Of a stretch of DNA of 48,616 nucleotides, positions 36,274 through 44,336 are shown in pieces. How positions within the stretch are numbered: position 1 is the first letter of the stretch; the number at the start of each line of letters is the position of its first letter. The notes under the pieces were generated by a model. That model did no database searches. It had not been told where the DNA came from and saw only the letters and a list, made by a program, of their open reading frames with translations. This DNA comes from Planctomycetota bacterium. Its GTDB lineage: Bacteria; Planctomycetota; Phycisphaerae; Phycisphaerales; SM1A02. The position numbers and the translations under genes are program-made. The DNA is taken from contig JADFOJ010000016.1 of the NCBI GenBank assembly GCA_022562915.1, forward strand, positions 1-48,616, written 5' to 3'.

Positions 36274-36906
36274 ATGACGAAACGGCTCGGGATAACCCTT
36301 ATCGAGCTGCTGCTGGCAATCGGCCTGGCGCTGGTACTCAGCGGTATCGTGCTGCCGGCCGTCTTCACGGGTCTGCGCGAGCGCGCGTTCGAATCGACCG
36401 TCGAGGTGGTCCGCAACCAGTTCCTCCTCGCCCGTGCCCACGCCCAGATCACACGCCGCCCCGTCGAGGTCATGTACGACGACCGTCCGCCACGCTCGGC
36501 GCGGGTGTGGGCGCAGTACTTCCTGGTCGACCAGGAGCAGGAACAGGACATTCTCCCCGACCAACTCATCGTCGAGGGCTGGGCCGACCGCGCGCTCGCC
36601 GACGGGCTCGGGATCACCGACCGGTCCGCAACCGAGCAAGACGAGCCGCGATCGTTCCGGTTGGCCGTCTACATGCCCGACGGCTCGGCCCTGATGAGCC
36701 GGCCCGTGTGGATCAGCGACGACCACGGTCGCCGCGGGAAAATCCAGGTCAACCCGTGGACGGGTCTGCCGAGCTTCGAGCGGATCTTCGGTGGCGAAAC
36801 CGAGACCCCGGACGAGCCCCCGGAGGACTCCCCGGACGACACCCGGGACGAGACCCTCGATGAACCACCTTTCGGGTTCCTGCAGCCGCCGGAGGACGAG
36901 CCGTGA
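36274..36906 (+). CDS. gspH: Pseudopilin GspH-like
   Basis: 210-residue minor pseudopilin. The short leader MTKRLG is followed by ITLIELLLAIGLALVLSGIVLPAV, where cleavage after Gly leaves Ile at +1 and Glu at +5. The globular part contains RNQFLLARAHAQITRRPVEVMYDD, a GspH-type N-terminal helix and strand. The tail is very acidic and Pro-rich (EPPEDSPDDTRDETLDEPP), which is not typical of the family. ATG 36274 is picked for the short leader; an in-frame ATG at 36235 overlaps the gspG end. Neither has a clear ribosome site, so coupling to gspG is likely. Confidence 0.82.
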   Translation: MTKRLGITLIELLLAIGLALVLSGIVLPAVFTGLRERAFESTVEVVRNQFLLARAHAQITRRPVEVMYDDRPPRSARVWAQYFLVDQEQEQDILPDQLIVEGWADRALADGLGITDRSATEQDEPRSFRLAVYMPDGSALMSRPVWISDDHGRRGKIQVNPWTGLPSFERIFGGETETPDEPPEDSPDDTRDETLDEPPFGFLQPPEDEP

Positions 36907-37412
36907 CGCCGCGTCGTCACCGGGGGGCGATGCTCCTTGAGGTGATGCTCGCGGTGGGACTCTTCGTCGGCTCCGCGGCGTTCTGCCTGGGGGTGACCCG
37001 GTCGCTGTTCGACTCGCTCCAACGCGCCGACCGGCGCCACCTCGCGGTGGATCTTGCCCGATCCAAGCTTGCGGAGCTGGAGGCGGGTCTCGTCACCGTG
37101 CAGGAACTTCGCGGCGAGTGGTCAGGCGCGGTCGGCTCCCGTTCCCGGGACGACCTCGAGACCATGGCGCCGGGATCGGTCTGGAAGATCGACGTCACGA
37201 CCTCACTCAGCGAGTACGGGGGGGGCCTGAGCCTGATCGAGCTGACGGTCCGCGAGTTCTACCTGGACACCGGTGCCGATCGCGACGACGCCGTCAGCTT
37301 CACGCTCCGGCGGCTCATCGCCCTGCGCGAGCAGGACCCGGAGGCGTACGAGACCGACGAACTCATCGAAGGTCTCGAAGGCCTCGAAGATCTCGAAGGG
37401 GTGGGGCCGTGA
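36903..37412 (+). CDS. gspI: Pseudopilin GspI-like
   Basis: 169-residue minor pseudopilin. The leader is MTPRRHRG, and then AMLLEVMLAVGLFVGSAAFCLGVT, a processing site with Ala at +1 and Glu at +5. It starts with GTG at 36903, overlapping the gspH stop by four bases. The globular part has the short GspI style and ends in an acidic Leu/Glu-rich repeat (IEGLEGLEDLEGVG). The assignment as I rests mainly on position between H and J. Confidence 0.75.
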   Translation: MTPRRHRGAMLLEVMLAVGLFVGSAAFCLGVTRSLFDSLQRADRRHLAVDLARSKLAELEAGLVTVQELRGEWSGAVGSRSRDDLETMAPGSVWKIDVTTSLSEYGGGLSLIELTVREFYLDTGADRDDAVSFTLRRLIALREQDPEAYETDELIEGLEGLEDLEGVGP

Positions 37413-38182
37413 ACAGGCGCGGGTTTACTTTGCTGGAAGTGCTCCTCTCGATCGCCCTGGTGGCAGCGCTGCTGGGTTCGATGTTCACGTTTCTTCATGA
37501 ACTTCTCCAGTCGAGGTCGAGGGCCCTGGACTACACGGGCAGGCAACGTGCGGCCGCGACACTCATCGAGCGTGTCGAGAGCGACCTCGCCGCGTGCCTG
37601 GTCGGTGATGCAGTCAACGGCGCCGGCGTCGCGGGCGACGCGAGCAGGATCTCGATCCTGAGCCGCGGCGTGGCGACGCACCTGGCCGAACGCGGCATCG
37701 ATTCCGGCGTCCTCGGTGACTTGCAGAAGTCCGAGTACCGCTTCGACGACCGTTCCGGCGTCATCGAGATTCGCCGGCTGAAACCGGGGTCGCCCGCCGG
37801 CGCGCCCGCCGCGGAGTTCGTGTCCATCGGGCACGTCTTCCGTCTTCGGTTCCGCTATCACGACGGGACCGGCTGGTCCGACTCGTTCGACAGCCTGGCG
37901 TCCAATGCGCTGCCCGCCGCGGTCGAGATCGCCGTGTGGTATGAACCGTGGCCCGGCGCCGAGGAGCCGTCGGCCATCGCCGGGGAGCCGGAAGCCGCCT
38001 CCGAGCGCCTCACCTTTGATACCACCGGCGGCTTCGACGATGCCGCCTATGCGCGGCAGAGCGACATGGAGCAGTTCCAGGAGCCGCGGCCGGATCGGTT
38101 CCGCGTCATCGTGACCTCCGACGCGTCGTCGGACGACCCGTTCGCCACGGATCTCGACATACGGGAGTCTCCGGAACCATGA
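37409..38182 (+). CDS. gspJ: Pseudopilin GspJ-like
   Basis: 257-residue minor pseudopilin: leader MNRRG, then FTLLEVLLSIALVAALLGSMFTFLHELL with Glu at +5. The sequence RQRAAATLIERVESDLAACLV matches the GspJ-type helix. A VFRLRFRYHDGTGWSDSFDSL strand-turn follows, which is the common 'v..l.frY.dg..W...w' region of GspJ. GTG 37409 overlaps the gspI stop. The C-terminus is acidic and probably disordered. In known systems J joins I and K at the pseudopilus tip. Confidence 0.85.
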   Translation: MNRRGFTLLEVLLSIALVAALLGSMFTFLHELLQSRSRALDYTGRQRAAATLIERVESDLAACLVGDAVNGAGVAGDASRISILSRGVATHLAERGIDSGVLGDLQKSEYRFDDRSGVIEIRRLKPGSPAGAPAAEFVSIGHVFRLRFRYHDGTGWSDSFDSLASNALPAAVEIAVWYEPWPGAEEPSAIAGEPEAASERLTFDTTGGFDDAAYARQSDMEQFQEPRPDRFRVIVTSDASSDDPFATDLDIRESPEP

Positions 38183-39651
38183 GGATCGATCGCACGCGGC
38201 AACCCCCGCACGGCTTCGCCCTCGTGGCCGTCCTGGTCGTCATGGGTGGAGCGTTGCTCGTCGCCACGAGCCTCCTGTTCGTCGCCCAGGCCGAGATCGC
38301 CGGCGGCGCCGTGGCCGCGGACCGCGCCCAGGCACACGCGCTGGCTCGCTCCGGTGTCGTGGCCGTGATCGCGCGACTCAACGAACAGCGGCAGGAGATC
38401 CTTGACGGGCGGACGCCGCGGATCGACGAGGAGTTCGTCATCTACGAGACCGCAGGTCGGATCGGCGTGGTCCGGCTGCTTGCCGTCGGCCCCGGCGGTG
38501 AAGTGCTCGTGCCCGAGGCGGGTAAGCGCGATCTGCAGTACGCCGATGCCGACGCGCTCGCCGCGACCGGCATGATCGACGACACGCTGGCCCGGGCGAT
38601 CGTCGACTATCGCCGCGAGACGCTGAACCGGCCGTACCAGTCCGTCGGCGAGCTCCTGAACGTCCCCGGCATGGAGGCCGAGACGCTGTACGGTCCCATC
38701 GACGAGCTTGGCGACGTCGCGGACACCCCGGACACCGATGGCACTGTCCGCGGCCTCAGCGACGTGGTCACCGTGTACGGTTTCGAGCCGGCGCTCCAGC
38801 AGAACGGCACATTGCGAATCAACCTCAACATTCCGTGGTCCGACGAGCTGGCCGAACGCGTCGTCGAGCGGTTCGGGTCCGGCGCCAGCGAGACGCTGCA
38901 GGGGATCATGGCCAGCGGCACGACCTTCGACTCGGACGCGAAGATCTTCGAGGTGCTCAACTTCTTCCAGATGCAGCCGTCGGAGTGGCCGGAGATCATC
39001 GACACCTTCACCGCCGACGACAGCGAGATGCACTACGGTCGTCTCGACATCAATACGGCTTCGTACGAAGCGCTGCTGGGACTCCCGGGTATCGAGCCGG
39101 CGCAGGCCTCCGAGATCGTGCAGATGCGCGACGACCTCACGGACGGCGACCGCGCGACGATCGCCTGGCCCGCCATCCACGGAATCCTCGAGGCCCGGGC
39201 GTACGAGCAGATCGGCGGGCTCATCACCACCCGGTCATGGACCTACCGCCTGCGCCTCGCGGCAGGCGAGATCAGCGCCGACGACGCCGACTCGCCGCTG
39301 ACCGGCGCGGTCGTCTACGAGATCGTGGTGGATCTCTCGGCACCGCGGCCGCGCCTGGCGTACCTTCGCGAGATCACCTGGCTGCGAAGCACCGCCCTGA
39401 TCGCGGCACACGCGGCTGTCGAGGACGCCGGTGTCGAGCGCGCCGAGCCACAGGACGTCGCCGCGGACCCCGCGGACCCCGCGGACACACCGTTTTCGGA
39501 CGATCCTGCGTTTGGGGAGCAACCCCGGCCCGACGAGGCTGTATCCCCTTTCGAGGCTGGAGCCGACCCGATGGCCGCGCCATCGCAGCGCACGACGGCG
39601 CCGTCGGGGAAGCCCGCCGGGAGAAGGATCGGCCGGTGGACAGCCGGGTGA
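38179..39651 (+). CDS. gspK: Pseudopilin GspK-like
   Basis: 490-residue protein with the atypical K signature: a hydrophobic helix HGFALVAVLVVMGGALLVATSLLFV without the +5 glutamate, then AQAHALARSGVVAVIARLNEQ. A large domain follows with helix-hairpin-helix units typical of GspK (YQSVGELLNVPGMEAETLYG and DINTASYEALLGLPGIEPAQASEIVQMR). The protein is longer than most GspK because of a C-terminal low-complexity tail of about 90 residues (ADPADPADTPFSDDP...). ATG 38179 overlaps the gspJ stop (ATGA). K is expected to cap the pseudopilus. Confidence 0.87.
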   Translation: MRIDRTRQPPHGFALVAVLVVMGGALLVATSLLFVAQAEIAGGAVAADRAQAHALARSGVVAVIARLNEQRQEILDGRTPRIDEEFVIYETAGRIGVVRLLAVGPGGEVLVPEAGKRDLQYADADALAATGMIDDTLARAIVDYRRETLNRPYQSVGELLNVPGMEAETLYGPIDELGDVADTPDTDGTVRGLSDVVTVYGFEPALQQNGTLRINLNIPWSDELAERVVERFGSGASETLQGIMASGTTFDSDAKIFEVLNFFQMQPSEWPEIIDTFTADDSEMHYGRLDINTASYEALLGLPGIEPAQASEIVQMRDDLTDGDRATIAWPAIHGILEARAYEQIGGLITTRSWTYRLRLAAGEISADDADSPLTGAVVYEIVVDLSAPRPRLAYLREITWLRSTALIAAHAAVEDAGVERAEPQDVAADPADPADTPFSDDPAFGEQPRPDEAVSPFEAGADPMAAPSQRTTAPSGKPAGRRIGRWTAG

Positions 39652-39667
39652 CGATCCTCGGCGTGTC

Positions 39668-41185
39668 ATGGCGTCTCAACGCGCGATTGCAATCGACATG
39701 GGCCGACGCCGGCTCCGCGCCATCGAGGCGGACGTCGATCGCGGGCGCATGACGGTACGGCGCGTCCTCGTGGAGCCGTTGCCGGACGACCTCGACCCGG
39801 ACGACCCCCAGGGCATCGGCGCCTGGGTCGGCCGGACGCTGCGCACCGCCGGCCTTGGCAAGGTCCGCGCCACGGTCGCCATCTCGCGCGAGCACGTCGT
39901 CCTCAAGCGTCTGACGCTGCCCTCCACCGAGCACCACGAACTTCCGGAGATGACCAGGCTCGCCCTTCAGCGGCAGTTGCCGTTCGATCCCGCCGGCGCC
40001 GTGATCGACTTCGCCTGCGTGGATCGCACCGCGACCTCCACGACGGTCATCGCCGTCGCGGCGCCGGAGACGGTCCTCGCCTCCGTGCGCGACGCGGCCC
40101 GCGCCGCCGGCATCAACGTCGAGCGGATGTCCCTCCGCACCATGGGCACGGCAGCCCTCATTGCGACGAACGTGACCGAGGGCCCGCCGACGGGTGTGCT
40201 GGCGGTGGACATCTCCGGTGATCGCGTCGAGTTCACCGTGATCGTGGGGGGTGCCATCAGGTTCTCGCGGGCCGGGGAGCTTCCCGCCGGCGATGACCCG
40301 CAGGCAATCGCCGACGCGGTCCTGACCGAGGCGCGCCGCACCTGGATGAGCTACAGGGTCATCGACGACTCCGACGACGTCACGCGGGCCGTTGTCTTCG
40401 GCGACCAGCGCGTGTGCGACCTCGTGACGGTCTCCCTCCGCGACGCGCTCAACATCGAGACGGAAACCTTCGGCCGGCACGTGCGCGTGGACACCTCCCG
40501 CGCGGACGGGGACATGGGGCCGGTGTGGCCGCTGGCCGGCCTGCTGTTGGCGCCGATGCTCGACAGGGAGGTGATCGACTTCCTGCACCCGCGCAAGACG
40601 CCGGACATCGCCGGCCGCAGACGGAAGATCGCCTGCGGCATCGTGGGGGCACTGGTCGTTGTCGTGCTCGGCGGCGTCACGTGGGCGCGGTTCGACCTTG
40701 CCGATCGCCGCGACCGCATGGACAACCTCCAGGCTCAAAAGAACATGCTCCTGCCGGCGTACCTGCGATACGGCCGCGATCGCTACAAGCTCGCGCACCT
40801 CGAGCATTGGGAGTCCGTCGATGCGGACTGGCTCGAGCACCTCGACTACATCGTCTCGATGACGCCGCCGGCGGACCGCGTCGTCCTGGATTCGTGGACG
40901 GGGACGCTGGCCTTCGGCGGCGTGAAGTTCGACAGGAAAACCAGGGTGTTCTCGTCGTCGAAGGAGATCCGCATCGTCGTCGACGGCGAGGCCGCCGACC
41001 GCATGACGGCCGATGCGTTCCGGGGACTGCTGGTCGACACCGCGAGCTACGACATCAGCACGACCGGGGCCGATGCCCGCAGCGGCCGGCGCCTGGCGTG
41101 GTCGTTTCAGTACAACCTGCGCAGCACGGATGCGGTACCGGTATCCGGCGATGCCCCGGCCGGCCCGGAGCACTCGTCCCCATGA
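39668..41185 (+). CDS. PilM/GspL-like platform protein
   Basis: 505 residues. The N-terminal ~300 residues have the actin-like fold of PilM/GspL: AIAIDMGRRRLRAIEAD opening, VRATVAISREHVVLKRLTLPS, a hallmark 'LP..e..el..mv.le...l.lP' segment and LAVDISGDRVEFTVIVGG. One membrane helix follows at about 320-342 (IACGIVGALVVVVLGGVTWA), then a periplasmic coiled-coil and PilN/GspL-like ferredoxin fold ('QKNMLLPAYLRYG...SMTPPADRVVLDSW'). It appears to be a fusion of PilM and PilN roles, as in GspL. ATG 39668 is 17 bases after gspK. The protein should link the platform to the ATPase, which is not in the window. Confidence 0.82.
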   Translation: MASQRAIAIDMGRRRLRAIEADVDRGRMTVRRVLVEPLPDDLDPDDPQGIGAWVGRTLRTAGLGKVRATVAISREHVVLKRLTLPSTEHHELPEMTRLALQRQLPFDPAGAVIDFACVDRTATSTTVIAVAAPETVLASVRDAARAAGINVERMSLRTMGTAALIATNVTEGPPTGVLAVDISGDRVEFTVIVGGAIRFSRAGELPAGDDPQAIADAVLTEARRTWMSYRVIDDSDDVTRAVVFGDQRVCDLVTVSLRDALNIETETFGRHVRVDTSRADGDMGPVWPLAGLLLAPMLDREVIDFLHPRKTPDIAGRRRKIACGIVGALVVVVLGGVTWARFDLADRRDRMDNLQAQKNMLLPAYLRYGRDRYKLAHLEHWESVDADWLEHLDYIVSMTPPADRVVLDSWTGTLAFGGVKFDRKTRVFSSSKEIRIVVDGEAADRMTADAFRGLLVDTASYDISTTGADARSGRRLAWSFQYNLRSTDAVPVSGDAPAGPEHSSP

Positions 41186-42111
41186 ATGGCGCCGGGAGAA
41201 TCGCCGGGCTGGTCGTCGCCGTTGCCGGGCTGGGATGGCTGGGCTGGATGCCGGTGCGCAGCATGTACCTCGACGATCGCGCCGAGCTCCAACGGAACAT
41301 CGTGAAGGCCGTCGACCTCGTGGATCGGTACCGGTCCGGCCGCGACGACCACGGCACTGTGTCCACGGCGATCCGTGCCTTCGTCGATCGAACGCTCGGC
41401 GGCGACCTCGAAACCGTGGACCACGAGCTGCGCACCCGGCTCAACCGGCTCGGTGAAGAGATCGGCCTCCGGAAGCTGAGCGTCTCCACGGGCAGCGTCC
41501 GGTGGCTGGAGTCGCCGGCACGAAGCCTTCCCGCGTTTCGGGGCCACCGGGAGCTGCGCGAGGAGATCGATTTCGTGGAGGTCGAGGCGTCGATCACCGG
41601 AGAGGGCTCGCTGGACGAGGTGCTGCGGCTCGTGCACCGGATCGAGGCCGAGCCGTGGCTGAAGCGCGTGAACCAGCTCCGGCTCAACGCCCGGGACAAC
41701 GGTGAGCGTTTCACGGTCACGCTGAGGCTGGTCACGATCTTCCTGCCCGGGCGATCACCCGCCGGAACGCTCCAGGCGATCGCGAACCCGGGCGCGTTCG
41801 ATCGCTATGACCCCCTGGTCGATCGCAACCCCTTCCACCTGCCGCCGAAGACCGCCGAGACGCCGACACCGGAACCCGCCGCGCCGCAGCCGGCGAAGGA
41901 CCCGCTGGGCACCTGGGTGCTGACCGGCGTGGTGACCGGGCCGGGCGGCGTCGAGGTATGGCTGCTCGACACGAACACGGGTGATTCACGGCGGCTCGCC
42001 ATCGGCCAGACGCTCGAGACGCTCACGCTGGTGTCGGCGGCCGGGGAGACCGCCGAGTTTGCCGTCGGGGACCGGCGTTTCACCGTGCAGATCGGCCACA
42101 GCTTGCGGTAA
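41182..42111 (+). CDS. PilO/PilP-like (GspM/GspC-like) protein
   Basis: 309 residues with a short cytoplasmic tail and one membrane helix (GRIAGLVVAVAGLGWLGWMPV), then a coiled-coil and a ferredoxin-like domain (FVEVEASITGEGSLDEVLRLVHRIEAEPWLKRVNQLRL) as in PilO/GspM. After a Pro-rich linker it has YDPLVDRNPFHLPP and a beta domain WVLTGVVTGPGGVEVWLLDTNTGDSRRLAIGQTLE, which resembles the homology region of GspC/PilP that touches the secretin. So one gene appears to carry both M/PilO and C/PilP functions. ATG 41182 overlaps the previous stop (ATGA). No secretin gene follows. Confidence 0.75.
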   Translation: MNGAGRIAGLVVAVAGLGWLGWMPVRSMYLDDRAELQRNIVKAVDLVDRYRSGRDDHGTVSTAIRAFVDRTLGGDLETVDHELRTRLNRLGEEIGLRKLSVSTGSVRWLESPARSLPAFRGHRELREEIDFVEVEASITGEGSLDEVLRLVHRIEAEPWLKRVNQLRLNARDNGERFTVTLRLVTIFLPGRSPAGTLQAIANPGAFDRYDPLVDRNPFHLPPKTAETPTPEPAAPQPAKDPLGTWVLTGVVTGPGGVEVWLLDTNTGDSRRLAIGQTLETLTLVSAAGETAEFAVGDRRFTVQIGHSLR

Positions 42112-42140
42112 GGGGCGGCAAAGGGGACGGCCTCGAACGA

Positions 42141-43691
42141 TTGACCGCCGGAGGGCGTACCGGAAGGATCGGCACGACCCGCGCCCAGATCGACGTCATG
42201 ATCATCGCCTACAACGAGGCGCTGAACCTGCCGCGCACACTGCGGGCGCTGCACGGCTGGGCGAACAGGGTCTTCGTGGTGGACAGCGGGTCCACCGACG
42301 GGACTGCCGAAATCGCGCGTTCGGCCGGAGCCGAGGTCGTCAGCCACGAGTGGGAGGGGTACGCCCGGCAGAAGAACTGGGCCCTTGACAACCTGCCCTT
42401 CGAGTCGGACTGGATCCTGATCCTGGATGCCGACGAGGTCCTCACCGAGGGACTCCGGCAGCGCCTGTTCGAGATCGCCGCGAGGCCCGTCCGGGACGTG
42501 TCCGACAACGGCTACTTCATCAACCGGCTGACGTACTTCCTCGACCATCCGATCCGCCACTGCGGTTTCTTCCCGAACTGGAACCTTCGTTTTCTCAAAC
42601 GGGGCCACGGGCGCTACGAGGACCGCGAGGTCCACGAGCACGTGATGATGGAGCCTCCGATCGGCTACATCAGGGAGCCGATGATCCATGACGATCAGCG
42701 CGGCCTGGAGCATTACTACGCCAAGCACAATCGCTACTCGACGCTGGAAGCGCGGTCGATCCATCGCGAGTTGACCCAGGGCACCTCCGCGGGACGGATG
42801 GCCAACCTGCCGGGTGATGCCCGCCGGCGCCGGTGGCTCAAGCATCACATCATGCCGCACGTGCCGGTGCCGTCGCTATGGCGTTTCCTGTACATGTACG
42901 TCGGGCGCCTGGGCGTGCTGGACGGATGGGTCGGCCTGGAGTTCTGCCGGTTCATCGCGTCCTATGACGCGATGGTCGCCCTGAAGCTGCGCGAGCTGCG
43001 CCGCCAGGCCAGGGCCCAGGCGACGCCGGGTGCCGTCCAAGACGCGGACGAGCCGGCGGTGAGCGCGCTCGCCGTCGCGGAGGGTGGCGAGCAGGTCCTG
43101 CCCGACCGGCGTCACACCACCGAGGCCTCGTCCGGGGGCGCGCCGGACGGGCACGCCCAGATGCAGCCGGAGCCGAGCCCCTGGACCTTCAAGGAGAAGG
43201 TCGGCCGCGCGATCTGGATGGTCTTCGGCAAGACGGTATTCCGCATGAGCTTCCACAACTGGTATCGGTTCCGGGCGGCGCTGCTGCGGCTGTTCGGGGC
43301 CCGGATCGGCACCGGCGTGGCGATCCGGCCCACGGCGAACATCGAGGTGCCGTGGATGCTCGACATCGAGGACGACGCCTCCGTCGGCGATCACGCCATC
43401 CTCTATAGCCTGGGCACGATCCACATCGGACGGCGCGCGATCATCAGCCAGTTCGCGCACCTGTGCGCCGGCACCCATGACCACACCGATCACACCTTCC
43501 GGTTGATCCGGACGCCGGTCACGATCGGCGACGATGTCTGGATCGGAGCGGACGCGTTCATCGGCCCCGGCGTCACCGTGGGCCCGTTGAGCGTCGTGGG
43601 AGCGCGATCGAGCACGTACAAGGATCTGCCTGCCCGGAAGGTGTACGTCGGGAATCCCGCCAGGCCCATCAAGGACCGCGTGCTCCGATGA
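42141..43691 (+). CDS. Glycosyltransferase family 2 fused to a hexapeptide-repeat acyltransferase
   Basis: 516 residues in two halves. The N-terminal half (to about residue 290) is a WaaE/KdtX-like GT2: VMIIAYNEALNLPRTLRAL, VVDSGSTDGTAEIA, WEGYARQKNWAL, ILDADE with the DxD-type metal site, and a GYxxxRLTYFLDHPIRHCGFFP acceptor region. After an Ala/Asp/Glu-rich linker, the C-terminal half (about 360-516) is a left-handed beta-helix acyltransferase of the WcaF kind (LGTIHIGRRAIISQFAHLCAGTH, then VTIGDDVWIGADAFIGPGVTVG). It likely adds a sugar and an acyl group to an exopolysaccharide or envelope lipid. TTG 42141 is the listed start; ATG 42198 would leave the GT core with almost no leader. Confidence 0.87.
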   Translation: MTAGGRTGRIGTTRAQIDVMIIAYNEALNLPRTLRALHGWANRVFVVDSGSTDGTAEIARSAGAEVVSHEWEGYARQKNWALDNLPFESDWILILDADEVLTEGLRQRLFEIAARPVRDVSDNGYFINRLTYFLDHPIRHCGFFPNWNLRFLKRGHGRYEDREVHEHVMMEPPIGYIREPMIHDDQRGLEHYYAKHNRYSTLEARSIHRELTQGTSAGRMANLPGDARRRRWLKHHIMPHVPVPSLWRFLYMYVGRLGVLDGWVGLEFCRFIASYDAMVALKLRELRRQARAQATPGAVQDADEPAVSALAVAEGGEQVLPDRRHTTEASSGGAPDGHAQMQPEPSPWTFKEKVGRAIWMVFGKTVFRMSFHNWYRFRAALLRLFGARIGTGVAIRPTANIEVPWMLDIEDDASVGDHAILYSLGTIHIGRRAIISQFAHLCAGTHDHTDHTFRLIRTPVTIGDDVWIGADAFIGPGVTVGPLSVVGARSSTYKDLPARKVYVGNPARPIKDRVLR

Positions 43692-44269
43692 CCGGCCCGA
43701 GCGAAGCGATCACGACCGAGGTCCCGCAGCCGAAACAGCGACCGGTATTTCCCCAGACGTTCGCCGAACGAGCCATGGGATCCGGGTGGTCGATCGTGAG
43801 AACGGTGTTGTTCCGCTGGAGCCCGCCGCCGCTGAACCGCTGGCGTCTCCTGTTGCTGCGACTCTTCGGCGCCGCGGTGCACCGCAGCGCGTACATCGCA
43901 CCGTCGGTGCGCATCGAGTACCCGTGGAACCTCGTGGTCGAGCGCGACGTGGTCGTGGCCAACAACGTCATTCTCAACTGCATGGGAAGAATCGAGATCG
44001 GCGCCGGCACGCGGATCAGCCGGTACGCCCACCTCTGCGCCGGCACGCACGCCTACGAGCGCCGCGACATGAAGATCGTTCGCCGCGCGATCACGATCGG
44101 CCGGGGCGCGTGGATCGCCGTGGACGCCTTCGTCGGGCCGGGCGTCTCGATCGGCGACCGCTGCCTGCTGGCCGCTCGCTCCAGCGCCTTCAGTGATCTG
44201 CCCGCGGACTCCGTGTGCATGGGCGAGCCGGCGAAGCGATACCGGGCGTGGGCGGGAATCGGGTCCTGA
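43688..44269 (+). CDS. WcaF-like hexapeptide acyltransferase
   Basis: 193-residue acyltransferase with left-handed beta-helix repeats: SVRIEYPWNLVVERDVVVANNVILN, MGRIEIGAGTRISRYAHLCAGTHAYE and AITIGRGAWIAVDAFVGPGVSIGD. The LCAGTH string is shared with the C-terminal half of the previous gene product, so the two are likely duplicates; the present protein lacks the glycosyltransferase half. ATG 43688 overlaps the previous stop by four bases. The expected acyl donor is acetyl-CoA and the acceptor a sugar of an exopolysaccharide, by analogy with colanic acid enzymes. Confidence 0.85.
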   Translation: MTGPSEAITTEVPQPKQRPVFPQTFAERAMGSGWSIVRTVLFRWSPPPLNRWRLLLLRLFGAAVHRSAYIAPSVRIEYPWNLVVERDVVVANNVILNCMGRIEIGAGTRISRYAHLCAGTHAYERRDMKIVRRAITIGRGAWIAVDAFVGPGVSIGDRCLLAARSSAFSDLPADSVCMGEPAKRYRAWAGIGS

Positions 44270-44336
44270 ACCACCGTCTTTTTGCGCTCGAACAGGGGTG
44301 ACCCACCTGTATAGTCGGGTCGGAGGGTTACGACAC

